A DNA stretch of 64,000 nucleotides from Homarus americanus. Lineage: Eukaryota; Arthropoda; Malacostraca; Decapoda; Nephropidae. The notes beneath the pieces are model-generated. The model was not told where the DNA came from, searched no databases, and worked only from the letters and a program-made list of their open reading frames with translations. Where the stretch lies: contig NW_024748870.1 in assembly GCF_018991925.1 (NCBI RefSeq), forward strand, positions 3,790,936 to 3,854,935. The letters run 5' to 3'. This document shows positions 11,515 through 25,314 of this stretch, piece after piece (position 1 is the stretch's first letter; every line of letters starts with the position of its first letter). The translations under genes were made by a program, and so were the position numbers.

Positions 11515-11633
11515 GTGTAAAGTCAACGCTTACCCCTCGAACACGTTAGCACGAATCTTTAAAAATATATTTACTTTATGTTCCTAAAACCTATCCATAT
11601 TAACGTGTTCGGGGGTAAGCGTTGACTTTACAC
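11515..11633. mobile_element. 119-bp fold-back (MITE-like) element
   Basis: The left arm (11,515-11,548) starts GTGTAAAGTCAACGCTTACC. The right arm (11,601-11,633) is its reverse complement over 33 of 34 positions, differing by a single A missing between the arms (GAGGGG versus GGGGG). The loop is 52 bp and AT-rich. No clear target-site duplication flanks it, and there is no coding capacity. Near-identity of the arms suggests recent origin or hairpin maintenance. It could be a MITE, a solo fold-back, or a small-RNA hairpin precursor. Confidence 0.85.
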
Positions 11634-11639
11634 CTTGGC

Positions 11640-14275
11640 TGATCACTGATTAATTACCTGGTTTGTGTGTTTCAGGAGGTGGGGGAGGGATGGACCTAGG
11701 CCGCCAGTCTATGCGAGAACAAAAATGTGCCCGAATCCGCCATTTTGAACCTAATAAAAGTTGGAGTGAGGAGCGTCGGTGTAAGCGATTATCTCATATA
11801 TCATGTCAAGTGTAAATGACGCGTTTTATAAAAGATTAACACATTGATGCTGTATGCGGGTTACGTCTATAAGCAGCACCCCCCTCCCCCCCTAGTGAAC
11901 TATTATTGCTAATAATAATGTTATAATTTTGTCTGGACCATGACTGTGAGGCCTCTTGTCACGAAGGACGGTGGTACTCACTTAACTGGATCCAAGTGAA
12001 GGTACTTCATTCAGACTTACCTGAAAAAAAGAAGAAAATGAGTTAAACAATTTAGTTAACAATATTCATTCACACACTATATATAAACTATATGCATACA
12101 GACCGGTAACACAATGGCGGTATAGGGGAAACGATGACAATAAACAACTGCAACACGTCCCTCACCACCAGTAATGAACTATGTCACAATAAGGACAGGG
12201 AACTTTGCTACAGAGGTTAGTCCTTTTGAGACAAGTGTTTTTAGTTGTTGGAGTACAGGGTTCAGCCAGGCCACACTTCCCTGTGCACGTCTGCCACCTA
12301 TCGGGAGTTTTGTACGTGGTGAGGGGGACAAGATAGTGTGTTCGTTGTGTTTATTCTTGCATCACCATACCGGTACTTGCGGAAACAATTATTTGGAGGA
12401 TATAATTATTTAATTCTGAGAAAATATCATCATTAACATCATTATTATTACTCCAAGTAACAATATCTGGGAGCGTAAAATGGTCGTCGCCACGGTTTAC
12501 ATATTTAGTCTAATTTTGTTTACGGGGTGACTAAGATGTAGAGGAAGTGGGTATGATGACCACACGATCAACGGGAGTCCTTACACATGTGGTGAGGGAA
12601 GAGTCTCACCAGCACCGCCCCTAACACGTGTCCCCATTATGTGTGATTCCCGTGTCCGGCCTCCAACGACCCAGCTGCTTGCACGTCTCACCCTGCACCA
12701 CACCATCTACATCCACTGCACCACAACCCACCCCTGCACCACACCCACCCTGCCCCCACACCCTGCATCACACCCCCCACACCCTGCACCCCACACACCC
12801 TGCATCACACCCACCCACCCCCTGCACCACACCACCCACACCATTTTAATAACGTAGCGTTAAACAAGGAATTGACGAGTCATGGTCCGTATCAAACACA
12901 CACACACACACACTACGAAACAGGATTTGAGTTGAAGCAAATATTTGTTCCACTTGTGACTCAGTTTCCGGGTTGAGGGTGTAAGAGGTTTCCTTATCCT
13001 CCTCCCCCCCTCTCTCTCTCTACCCTAAGATAAGGCCGGTATAGTTCAAGCCCTCTTATCAAGAACAAGAGCTTTCCCACAGGTAAGGGGCGTGTGATTC
13101 AACAAGTGCCCGGCAGGTGTACAAGAGGTAAGTCCACAAAAGACACACCTGAAGCACACTGTTGCCACAAGCAGAGACAACCTTTCATACTCTCTCTTTC
13201 TCCATCAACACCGCCAATAAATAAACTAAGGAATGATGGGAGATTAACAGGATACACTCTGAGGTCAAATAAAGCCTCATTTGAAACCAATTGTCCAAAA
13301 TTTTATTAATTCGTGTGTCACTGTGGAGGCAACAGGAGGGAGGGGTAAGTCGCATGGAGTGTAGTGATAACGTTATCGCGGGTCAAGAGTGGGTTAGAGA
13401 CACCAAGGTCCTCCTTCCCCCACCTTCAGGTTCCGCGCCCCTCAGACCCAAACCATTATTTCCCACTCACTCACCTTCTTTTAATTAAACTTAAGTTAAG
13501 TCTATCCTCAGGTATAATAAGTACAGAAGTCTTCTCCTTCACTGCACCTTAATAAAGTATCAATGAAATAAAGTTGTAGATGAAAGAAATGTTTATTACA
13601 ATTTATTTTGAGTTACGATAGAGACGCCGGTTCCCGAACCTCCTCTGCACGGAATAACTGACACATCTAACACAAGAGTCCGTCAGCTGTTACACCATTA
13701 ATAGCCATGATCCGTTCCTCAGTTATTATTCCGTGTGTAGATGATTCCTGTACGAGGATGGTCTGGCAGGCGTGGAGAGGTGGAGGTAACCACAGCCCTA
13801 GTGGTCTATCTCACCCACCACTTGATCATCCGTGGCAAGTTATGAATGGCCAGATAACAATGATAAACCCAGAGATAACATCACATTACCAGCGGCCATC
13901 ATGTATCACCCCAGCGTAACCATTACAGGTGTAGAGGAACAACCACTAAAGCACAACAAACCATCAATATTGACCACGTTACTTAACCCACAGCTCCTTG
14001 TTACTTACAACGGGGTGATGTTACACACCCCGCCGCCCTGCACCCCCCCCCCCACACCCTGCACCACCCCACCGCCCCGCACCACACATCACCCCCACAC
14101 TGACTACTACTACGGTACTACTTATACTACTACTATTTCTTCCCACAGAGTCTAGCCACAGAAGTAAGTATCCTCGCCTGGTTCGGTCGGCATTAATCAG
14201 AACCAGACTGGGACGTGGGTGAGGGAGGCTGTAGGAGCAACTGAGGGAGAATGGGAAGACTAAGAAAGGGGGAAG
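11640..14275. other. No supported gene; short low-complexity stretches
   Basis: This holds a CTGCACCACACCC-type imperfect repeat at 12,690-12,845 and a short (CA)n at 12,895-12,912. Two AATAAA hexamers lie at 13,549-13,572, in an A-rich context like a transcript 3' end. There are several GTAAGT donor-like sites (13,128; 13,345; 14,163). I could not assemble an exon chain from them. Confidence 0.4.
12015..12040 (-). promoter_or_regulatory. Zero-length exon: candidate recursive splice site
   Basis: On the minus strand, TTTTCTTCTTTTTTTCAG is joined directly to GTAAGTCTGAATG, with the boundary at 12,021/12,020. A strong acceptor with a near-pure pyrimidine tract immediately abuts a consensus donor. 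TTTAAC and CTCAT branch-point-like sequences lie just upstream. This matches the (Y)nNCAG|GTAAGT form known for recursive (ratchet) splicing in long insect introns. No coding exon adjoins it. Confidence 0.35.
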
Positions 14276-14277
14276 AG

Positions 14278-14490
14278 AGTGAGGGGGAGGAGGGAGGGGG
14301 AGGAGGGAGGGGGAGGGTGAAGCAGGAAGGGGAGTGAAAGAAGGGAACGTGAAAGGAGGGGGTGAGACTGAAGGAGGAGGGGGAAGACTAGCGGAGGTGG
14401 GGGAGATTAGAAGATGTGGGGGGATACTGGAGGAGGTGGGGGAGACTAGTGGAGGTGGGGAAGATTGGAAGAGGTGGGGGAGGAGGGAGA
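14278..14490 (+). repeat. G-rich imperfect repeat
   Basis: GGAGGGGGAGGAGGG and GGTGGGGGAGACTAG motifs repeat irregularly. The strand is almost free of C and rich in G-runs, so G-quadruplexes are possible. The complementary ORF is proline/serine low-complexity. Confidence 0.8.
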
Positions 14491-14499
14491 CTAGAGGAG

Positions 14500-15290
14500 T
14501 ATTCAAGAGGTCGGTAGAAAGAGGTATTAGCTGCAGCGCTGCCAACACCACAACACCACTATGTCCATCGTTGCCAACACTCCCTAACACAACCTCCTAC
14601 AGGACACACCATCTTAACTACTCCCGAGTTCACAAGTGTCTTCAGTACCACACCAAATGCGTCTTGTGCTGCCTCCCACGACGACGCCAGATTGACTGTG
14701 TTGTCTGCTGTTCTTGACCAAAATATACAAAGAAGGGGACAATCGTGAAGCAATAGTCTACAGCACTCCAGTCACGTTGGTATATATCTTTTGTTGTTCG
14801 CTCTGTATCTGGCTAAATAACGTTTCCATTTCAATAATCTAGCTTCATCGGTCCCGCCATTCCAGCCTCTTGCAGCACCAGTGAGAAGAGAGGAGTCCCT
14901 TCCACTACTCCGTATCTTCCTAAGACCAAGTTCTCAACAGTAGACAAAGGTAATCCCCCTGAGTACGATGACTTTACCCCTTGAGTACAATGGCAATCCT
15001 CATAGAACAATTCCATCATATTCAAAGGGTTAAAATATTGTACTCAAGGAACTAAGTAATTCTTCTCAAGAGGTTCAGTAATCTTACTAAAGTGGGATCT
15101 TGCAGTGTACTTCATGGGGGTTGGCATCTTACCGAACAGCATCTACAGCGAAAAATGAATCGTTAAATATTTGGAAAACTTGCAATTTCTTTCTCGGGCG
15201 AGTTGTGTAAAGACCAATGTTCCCGAAACACATCCTGGGTGTAGGCTTTGTGAGTGTTGGTTTGGTTAAGGAAAGTGTGCTGGAGATGAG
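14500..15290. other. No supported gene; TGGCTAAATAA-type 3' end
   Basis: CTGTATCTGGCTAAATAACG at 14,801-14,820 resembles sequences at 21,091 and 33,797. A weak minus-strand exon-like segment (15,133-15,236) lies between CCCAG and CG|GTAAGA. It is too weak to call. Confidence 0.35.
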
Positions 15291-15292
15291 GT

Positions 15293-16375
15293 GAGTGGTG
15301 GTGACGGCGAGAGGAGACGAAGGATGAGGGAGAGGAAGGGTGGGGGAAACGGAGGGTGAGGGAGACGAAGGGTGGGGGAAACGGAGGGTGAGGGGGCAGT
15401 GCAGAAATGGAGGATGGGGAGACGAAGGTGCAGAAATGGAGGGTGAGGGAGACGAAAGGGTGAGGGGACACAGACAGTGGAAGGAGACAGAAGGGTGAGG
15501 AGACGAAGGTGGGGGAGATGAAGGGTAGAAACGGAGGGTAGAGGAGACGAAGGGTGGGGAGACGAAGGGTGGGGAGACGAAGGTGGGGAAACGGAGGGTG
15601 AGGAGACGAGGGTGGGGGAAGCAGGTGAGGAGACGAAGGTGAGGGGAAACGGACGGTGAGGAGACGAAGGGTGTGAGGAGACAGAAGGGGTGGGGGGAGA
15701 CAGAAAGGTGGAAACGGAGGGTGAGGACGACGAAGGGTAGGGAATCGGAGGGTGAGGGAGACGAAGGGTGGGGAGACGAAAGGTGGGAAACGGAGATTGG
15801 GGGGAAACGGAGGGTGAGGGAGACGAAAGGGTGGGGGAAACGGAGGGTGAGGGCGACGATGAGGGTAGGGAATCGGAGGGTGAGGGATGGGTGGGGGAGA
15901 CGAAGGTGGGGAAACGGAGATTGGGGGAAACGGAGGGTGGAAACGGAGGGTGGGGGAAACGGAGGGTGAGGAGACAGAAGAATTGGGGGAAGCAGGGAGG
16001 GTGAGGAGGCGGAGGGTGAGGAGGCGGAGGGTGAGGGGCGACTGAAGGGTGGGGGAGACGAAGGTGGAAACGGAGGGTGAGGGCGACGAAGGGTGGGGAA
16101 TCGGAGGGTGAGGGAGACGAAGGGTGGGGAGACAGAAAGGTGGAAACGGAGGGTGGAAACAGGAGGTGAGGGAGACGAAGGGTGGGGGAAACGGAGGGTG
16201 AGGGAGACGAAGAATGGGGGAAACGGAGGGTGAGGGAGACGAAGGGTAGGGGAAACGGAGGGTGAGGGAGATGGAGGGTGAGGGAGACGAAGGCTGAAGG
16301 AGATGGACGGTGAGGGCGACGGTGGGTAAGGGAGGCGGAGGGTGAGGGAGACGGACGGTGAGGGCGACGCCAGCA
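15293..16375 (+). repeat. 1.1-kb G/A-rich minisatellite
   Basis: Units alternate GGAGGGTGAGGGAGACGAAG with GGTGGGGGAAAC, roughly 30 bp, with many indels. The plus strand is nearly all G and A. The minus strand stays open in two frames (419 and 415 codons of PSPSVSLTLRFPHP-like peptide). Both ORFs cover the array, and frame is not preserved between copies, so I treat them as artefacts. Confidence 0.95.
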
Positions 16376-16663
16376 GCCGACCCTGCAACTGTCCCCAGCG
16401 ATGATGTCATGAGAGGGCGTGAGTCACTGGCGCTAACACCACCTTAGAGTCAAAGGTCAACCCGGGCACTAACTACCTTAACACGGGGGGTAGTTGTGTG
16501 CCCGCCCATGACACACACACACACCAACAACACATAGTTACGCAACACAGAGCCACTTCAACCCACAACAGTACTCGATGATCTTTTAATGTTCAGACTA
16601 TTATAACCTAACCAGGGCGACAACCACAATAAACTTGAGATTATCCTAGAGTATTTTTTTACG

Positions 16664-17535
16664 GTGGTGGTGTGTTGTACTGGTGGTGGAGGTGTGTTGT
16701 ACTGGTGGTGGAGGTGTGTTGTACTGGTGGTGGAGGTGTGTTGTACTGGTGGTGGAGGTGTGTTGTACTGGTGGTGGAGGTGTGTTGTACTGGTGGTGGT
16801 GTGTTGTACTGGTGGTGGTGGTGTGTTGCTGGTGGTGGAGGGTGTGTTGTACTGGTGGTGGTGGTGTGTTGTGCTGCTGGTGGTGGAGGTGTGTGTTGTA
16901 CTGGTGGTGGAGGTGTGTTGTGCTGGGTGGTGGAGGTGTGTTGTGCTGGTGGTGGAGGTGTGTTGTACTGGTGGTGGAGGTGTGTTGTGCTGGTGGTGGA
17001 AGTGTGTGTTGTGCACTGGTGGTGGTGTGTTGTGCTGGTGGTGGTGGTGTGTGTTGTACTGGTGGTGGGTGTGTTGTGCTGGTGGTGGAGGTGTGTTGTA
17101 CTGGTGGTGGAGGTGTGTTGTACTGGTGGTGGAGGTGTGTTGTGCTGGTGGTGGAGGTGTGTTGTACTGGTGGTGGAGGTGTGTGTACTGGTGGTGGAGG
17201 TGTGTTGTGCTGGTGGTGGGTGTGTGTTGTGCTGGTGGTGGGTGTGTTGTACTGGTGGTGGAGGTGTGTTGTACTGGTGGTGGAGGTGTGTTGTGCACTG
17301 GTGGTGGAGGTGTGTTGTACTGGTGGTGGAGGTGTGTTGTACTGGTGGTGGAGGTGTGTTGTACTGGTGGTGGAGGTGTGTTGTACTGGTGGTGGAGGTG
17401 TGTTGTGTGCTGGTGGTGGAGGCGTGTTGTACTTGGTGGTGGGTGTGTTGTACTGGTGGTGGAGGTGTGTTGTACTGGTGGTGGTGGTGTGTTGTACTGG
17501 TGGTGGAGGTGTGTTGTACTGGTGGTGGAGGTGTA
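16664..17535 (+). repeat. 22-bp TACTGGTGGTGGAGGTGTG array, about 40 copies
   Basis: The unit is TACTGGTGGTGGAGGTGTGT plus TG, with variants GTGCTGG and GTGGTGGTGG. The plus strand is G/T with rare A and C over 870 bp. ORFs of 246-364 codons on both strands are repeat read-through. Confidence 0.97.
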
Positions 17536-17539
17536 AGAG

Positions 17540-20560
<3,021 letters not shown>

Positions 20561-20561
20561 T

Positions 20562-20805
20562 AGAATGGATATAGATTCCACAGAATGCCTTCAAGAGAGG
20601 ATGACAAAGACAATTCCGGGCACTGGGAACTTGCAGTATACAGAAAGACGTAGAAACCAGGTTCGTAGAGTGAGGGGCGATATGATCTGTGTGTGTTAGT
20701 GGAAGTGGGTTAAATAATGGCGATCAAACTAAGGTAAATAAACTATACCTAGTATGGGCCAAGAGCCTACTGCAGGTTCTTTATTATGTTCTGGTACAAC
20801 CCATG
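20562..20805 (+). mobile_element. CR1-like LINE 3' fragment, decayed
   Basis: The plus strand reads AGAATGGATATAGATTCCAC and then a peptide-like run matching RMTKxIPG..NL.Y and VRRVRGDMI. These are the same positions as in the C-terminal ORF of the larger minus-strand copy at 30.2-30.5 kb. An untranslated end follows, with AGTATGGGCCAAGAGCCTAC and TTATTATGTTCTGG. The latter resembles the 3' end of the copy at 40.8 kb (AGTATGGGCCAATAGTCC on the element strand). Stops and gaps show that it is dead. Confidence 0.7.
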
Positions 20806-20809
20806 TTGG

Positions 20810-21468
20810 ACTGCTTCCCTCCCTTATCATATTTAAATTTTTCAATTCCACTGTAAATTATGTATACTATATACTTATAATATAAATGTAAAAAAATAAA
20901 TAAATAAAAGAAATCAATATCGAAGTGATAACCGTGGTAACATTCTGATATGTTCTTATTACCACCATGTTGTGTGTACTATTCCAGTTGACACTAAATG
21001 TTACATAATACTTCCAGGTGCCAACAAGAGAGCTCAGGCTCTCAACTGGCTCAGCCATGTTAATATTATGATTTTAATCGACTCTGTGTCTGTGTTCTTC
21101 TGGCTAAATAAACTGTTTCAATATCAATGATGCCGCTGTTGATCCGATAACCATTATGTGGGAGTTATCAGGTCCTCGCGGGCACGACGCTAACCTTCCT
21201 CCACACGGCCTGGCCTCTCCATCACCAGACGCCGTCGTAAAGCTGTTCCACGTTGCCACCAGACACCTTCACCAAGATCCCTCTTCTCCTCCTCCCCTAC
21301 TGCCTCGCCCCCTCTCATACACTACCCATAGTGCCCTATACCCGAGCCGGGCATCACGACAACTTCTCACTTGTGATCTAAGTTCATCAGTATGTGTCCA
21401 ATTGGCGGCGTGTGGTCAACCACGGGTCAATTGGGCCCCAGCATTATTAGAGCTCTACCTTACTTAAC
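20810..21468. other. No supported gene; TCTGGCTAAATAAACTG at 21,096
   Basis: This contains an A-rich run (20,888-20,915) and a polyadenylation-like TGGCTAAATAAACTGTTTC. A C-rich ORF at 21,156-21,467 has no known domain. Confidence 0.4.
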
Positions 21469-21469
21469 C

Positions 21470-21995
21470 TTAAAGACTGGGGCCCACTAATACTGGGAGA
21501 CTCTAGGATTGGGGCCCACTAATACTGGGAGACTCTAGGACTGGGGCCCACTAATACTGGGAGACTCTAGGACTGGGGCCCACTAATACTGGGAGACTCT
21601 AGGACTGGGGCCCACTAATGCTGGGAGACTCCTGGGATTGGGGCCCACTAATGCTGGGAGACTCTGGGACTGGGGCCCACTAATGCTGGGGAGACTCTAG
21701 GACTGGGGCCCACTAATCTAGGAGACTCTGGGACTGGGGCCCACTAATGCTGGGAGACTCTCTGGGACTGGGGCCCACTAATGCTGGGGAGACTCTGGGA
21801 CTGGGCCCACTAATACTAGGAGACTCAGGACTGGGGCCCACTAATGCTGGGAGACTCTAGGACCAGGGCCCACTAATGCTGGGAGACTCTGGGACTGGGG
21901 CCCACTAATGCTGGAACTCTGGGACTGGGGTCCACTAATACTGGGGAGACTCTGGGACTGGGGCCCACTAATGCTGGGAGACTCTAGGACTGGGC
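21470..21995 (+). repeat. 32-bp minisatellite, about 16-17 copies
   Basis: Units are built on GACTGGGGCCCACTAATACT plus GGGAGACTCTAG. Left copies use TACTGGG and TCTAGG, while right copies use TGCTGGG and TCTGGG. This gradient suggests sequential expansion. Several single-base indels are present, and there is no ORF. Confidence 0.95.
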
Positions 21996-21999
21996 CCAT

Positions 22000-22740
22000 G
22001 AAATGAGGCCCTTTGAACTCGTGGTCGACGACTCACCACAGAGAACCCTGCAGAGGGCAGACTTCATTTCACCCCCCAGGACATACTTCACCTTCAGGAC
22101 ACCCCCCCCCACCGCCAGGGGTTCTCATGTGTAAGCAACTCGACCGGGAGGAGTGACTAGACGCTTGTCACTAGGGCAAAAGGCAGTGCGTGTTCTTCTG
22201 CTCGCCTCTTGCCCGCCTAATGGACCGCCCCACCGCCCGCCGTCTGGCGCAGGACCACCCCGCCCGTCTCGCGCAAGACCACCCCGCCCGCCACCTACGT
22301 CAATTCCCCCAACGGCTGCATCGCGTGACCTGACCGTAGCGTGACGTCATCAACACCAACACAGTTATCTGCGCCATCTAAGTGTCGACATAAGAATGAA
22401 AAACTGTGGCTGTGTTTATGAATCACCCGTGTGTGTGTGTGTGTGTGTGTGAGGGCAGGTAGGGCCAGCTATATATAACAGGGGATGATGCTCACACCAG
22501 CATGGCTCGTGCCGCCCTCACCTGTTCCTCACATCTAACCCGGTCCTCAGACAAATGCTTCAGGGGGGGGGAAAGGGCTAAAAAATATCAACATGTTTGT
22601 TCGTACAATTGGCCCGAGTGACGACACCAAATGAAAACAAAACAATAACGAAAATTATAATACTAAAACTACTACTACTGTTTTTTTCTTAAGTTATAAT
22701 TGGCCTCCAGTCTCCCCCTATAGCCTCACCTTCGCCGCCA
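22000..22740. other. No host gene seen
   Basis: A GC-rich segment (22,180-22,340), a (GT)11 at 22,430-22,451, and then the presumed 3' flank of the RLE-type element on the minus strand. Confidence 0.4.
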
Positions 22741-22741
22741 T

Positions 22742-22747
22742 TTTATT
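22742..22747 (-). terminator. AATAAA after the RLE-type ORF
   Basis: On the minus strand GGTAATAAAATGG lies about 50 bases after the TAA stop at 22,795-22,797. This is consistent with the 3' end of the retroelement transcript. Confidence 0.4.
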
Positions 22748-22794
22748 ACCTTCAAATTAAATATCCTAATACATCCTATCCTAGCTATGTTGAG

Positions 22795-23577
22795 TTAGTT
22801 GAGCCCCAGATCTATGCGGCCTTCAATGACTGTTACCTCATAGTCAATATCTGCAACTGCTATCGGCTTTGGGGCCGATGCTCTCGTTCCCCTGAGGCAG
22901 AGCAAAGCCGACCGAAGGGGAGAGGACAGTCGACATCTCATCCAGGCTGTAAAATAACTTCTGGGCTGCTGCTTCTGTTCGGATAGCAACTCCGCGAGTC
23001 TGGTATAGAAGCATCTTGCACCTAGTCCCATCCGACCAGAGGTTGTGAACACTAGAGGAGTGAAGCTGCCTTGATCAACTTTCTGAATTCTCTCCCAGTA
23101 TTCCCTTATCTTGTCGTTCTCGTTCCTCCTGTGTGCAGCATCGAGAGCTAAGTTACGGTGACATGCGGCCATGGGATCAAAAATCCTGATGTCGAAGAAG
23201 GCTCGCTGTCCCGGCGTCCAGAATCCTCGAGCACTGACGTCAACACGGGCTTCGTTGGATGTGTTTGAAGTCCTATGTTGGAAATTCTCACCGTCCAATG
23301 GAAGGAAGGTCGGTTCTACCCTGACATCACAGCAGATTTCCTTCAACATATTTGCTGTGAGGTCCCTTACCTCGTCATGCCTCATGCATATGAAGCCCCC
23401 CTTCTTGCACACCATGGCGTGATCGACGTCATAGGAAGAGCCACACACGCACTGGGAGGACAAACCTTCCACTGGCCGACCGTACCTTAGAGCAATGGTA
23501 TCTGTAAATTCTTGTTTATTGAGACTGAAACCATTTGCCCTTATCGGTAACGTAGTTAACCAGTTCGAGGCGCCCAC
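22795..23577 (-). CDS. C-terminal zinc-knuckle plus restriction-like-endonuclease ORF of a non-LTR element
   Basis: A 260-codon uninterrupted frame begins at GTG with GASNWLTTLPI and ends EGRIDLGLN. Residues 43-57 form a C-x-C-x7-H-x3-C knuckle (CVCGSSYDVDHAMVC), followed by KKGGF and RHDEVRDLTAN. Next come ARVDVSARGFW (110-120), FFDIRIFDP (127-135), NDKIREYW (K156, Y160) and GSFTPLVF (170-177). Known family: R2/R4/Utopia-like elements carry a CCHC motif, then a PD-D/E-K endonuclease with (K/R)-x-D, a second D and KxxxY. R111-V-D113, D129 and K156-x3-Y160 match that order. In the element this domain nicks target DNA. The frame is intact although the copy is 5'-truncated. The first residues continue upstream only through a frameshift. 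Domestication as a host gene is possible but not indicated. Confidence 0.75.
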   Translation of the reverse strand: MGASNWLTTLPIRANGFSLNKQEFTDTIALRYGRPVEGLSSQCVCGSSYDVDHAMVCKKGGFICMRHDEVRDLTANMLKEICCDVRVEPTFLPLDGENFQHRTSNTSNEARVDVSARGFWTPGQRAFFDIRIFDPMAACHRNLALDAAHRRNENDKIREYWERIQKVDQGSFTPLVFTTSGRMGLGARCFYTRLAELLSEQKQQPRSYFTAWMRCRLSSPLRSALLCLRGTRASAPKPIAVADIDYEVTVIEGRIDLGLN

Positions 23578-23682
23578 CTCCTGCGCTATAGCTACTTATT
23601 TTTCAAATTCTCTGGTACTTGCAGCAACAGTTGCTGCAACTTATCACTTTGGCCGTGCTGTCGTTCTGTCGTAATGGACCTT

Positions 23683-23687
23683 CGAAT

Positions 23688-23780
<93 letters not shown>
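23683..23780 (+). repeat. (CTA)n-(ATA)n compound trinucleotide microsatellite
   Basis: About 13 CTA units pass directly into about 17 TAA/AAT units. The tract sits exactly at the truncated 5' end of the minus-strand retroelement. Confidence 0.97.
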
Positions 23781-23781
<1 letters not shown>

Positions 23782-23861
23782 TGTCAGGACACAACTAGAC
23801 TCCAGCATTCATGACACTTATGAAGGTCGGACATTATGAGTGGAACCGAACCCAGCTACCG

Positions 23862-24250
23862 GGAGGGCATCAGAATTGGAGAGGCAGGGCATAAGGATAG
23901 GAGACAGGGCATAGCATAGGAGAGACAGGGCATAAGGATAGGAGAGACAGGGTATAAGGATAGGAGAGACAGGCATAAGGATAGAGAGACAGGGCATTAG
24001 GATAGAGAGAGACAGGGCATTAGGATAGGAGAGACAGGGCAAGTGATAGGGGAGAGACAGGTACAAGGATAGGAGAGACAGGGCATAAGGATAGGAGAGA
24101 CAGGCATTAGGATAGGAGAGACAGGCATTAGGATAGGAGAGACAGGGCATAAGGATAGGAGAGACAGGGCATCAGGATAGGAGAGACAGGGCATAAGGAT
24201 AGGAGAGACAGGGCATAAGGATAGGAGACAGGGCATCAGGATAGGAGAGG
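23862..24250 (+). repeat. 21-22-bp minisatellite, about 18 copies
   Basis: The core AGGATAGGAGAGACAGGGCA plus T/TA repeats with small deletions (for example missing GG or A). The minus-strand ORFs (PCLSYPNACLSYP-like) are read-through. Confidence 0.95.
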
Positions 24251-24310
24251 ATCGAAGGGAGAAGAGGTGGAGGTTTTACATCACGACGCCACGCATAAAC
24301 ATATATAAGT

Positions 24311-24313
<3 letters not shown>

Positions 24314-24384
<71 letters not shown>
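24314..24384 (+). repeat. (CA)35 microsatellite
   Basis: A perfect 71-bp dinucleotide run. Confidence 0.99.
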
Positions 24385-24385
<1 letters not shown>

Positions 24386-24559
24386 TAGGTCACTGGTGGT
24401 AGCGTCAGCCATGTGGTGTCAGTAATCATCACAGCACCACACAAACAATACCATGTTGTGATTATGTGTAATTTATCTTCATAATTCTCAATCATGCTTG
24501 ACACAGTTTAAGAAAGTCACTCCGCCAGACTGTCTTGTATTTCTTTAAGAGACAGTCTA

Positions 24560-24895
24560 GTGTAGCGAGGGTAGGGAAGTGTCCTGGTGACGAGGGTAGG
24601 GAAGTGTCCTGGTGACGAGGGTAGGGCAGTGTCCTGGTGTGGCGAGGGTAGGGCAGTGTCCTGGTGAGGCGAGGGTAGGAGGTCGTCACGGTGACATACT
24701 CAACATAATCTGGGCCAAGATGCACGAGCGCGTCTCAACCCAGCCACGTCGCCACCACCACTCACTATCACCTTCCCAACACCCACCACCATCACACTAC
24801 CACCATCCCTCACACAACCACCACACTACCACCATCCCTCACACTACCACCACACTACCACCATCCCTCACACTACTACCACCATCAACACAAGG
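24560..24895 (+). repeat. Two short minisatellites
   Basis: Copies of CGAGGGTAGGGAAGTGTCCT (25-bp period, about 5 copies, 24,565-24,680) are followed by CACACTACCACCATCCCT units (24,780-24,890). No gene. Confidence 0.85.
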
Positions 24896-25314
24896 GAACA
24901 AAATATTAAAGACACATTCATATTATCAAATTCTTTCAATAACTTGTTGGATTTTATTTATTCACGTAATCACACTCGGCACCTGGCAGGACTGGTGCCA
25001 TTTACTGTACGTGTCGACCGCCACTTGGTGATTGGTGAACGGGGGAGGGTGTAATCAAGCAAGGTGGTACTACTAACAAGCAGTTGTGAATGTGTGCCCA
25101 CAATTAGGTCAAGACTCAAAATAGAGCTAAAAGGTTACAGCCAAATACAGACTCCCACCACACAGGACCCAGGTAAGGCGCCACTGTAACCTCAACATGT
25201 GGACGCCGATATAGAATGGCAACAGGTAGGCCTCGGGAGGTGCCAACAGTAGGCTACAATATAGTACAGTAGTAATAGTCCAGATAACATTCTCATAGTG
25301 ACCGCAGGGAGGCC

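Larger units (their letters stand above)
22740..23682 (-). mobile_element. 5'-truncated RLE-type non-LTR retrotransposon
   Basis: The 3' part of an element is bounded upstream by CTA/AAT microsatellites (23,683-23,780) and downstream by an AATAAA-containing tail. The reverse-transcriptase part is missing. Just upstream of the long ORF, a second frame (about 23,600-23,675) encodes DKLQQLLLQVPENLKNK, which fits the residues expected before GASNWLT in this family. A single frameshift near 23,590 therefore separates it from the main ORF. Confidence 0.65.

Noticed and set aside
15129..16410. Two minus ORFs of 419 and 415 codons, proline/serine-rich
   Set aside because: Both lie inside a G/A minisatellite, overlap in different frames, and lose register between copies. 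No domain or splice support.
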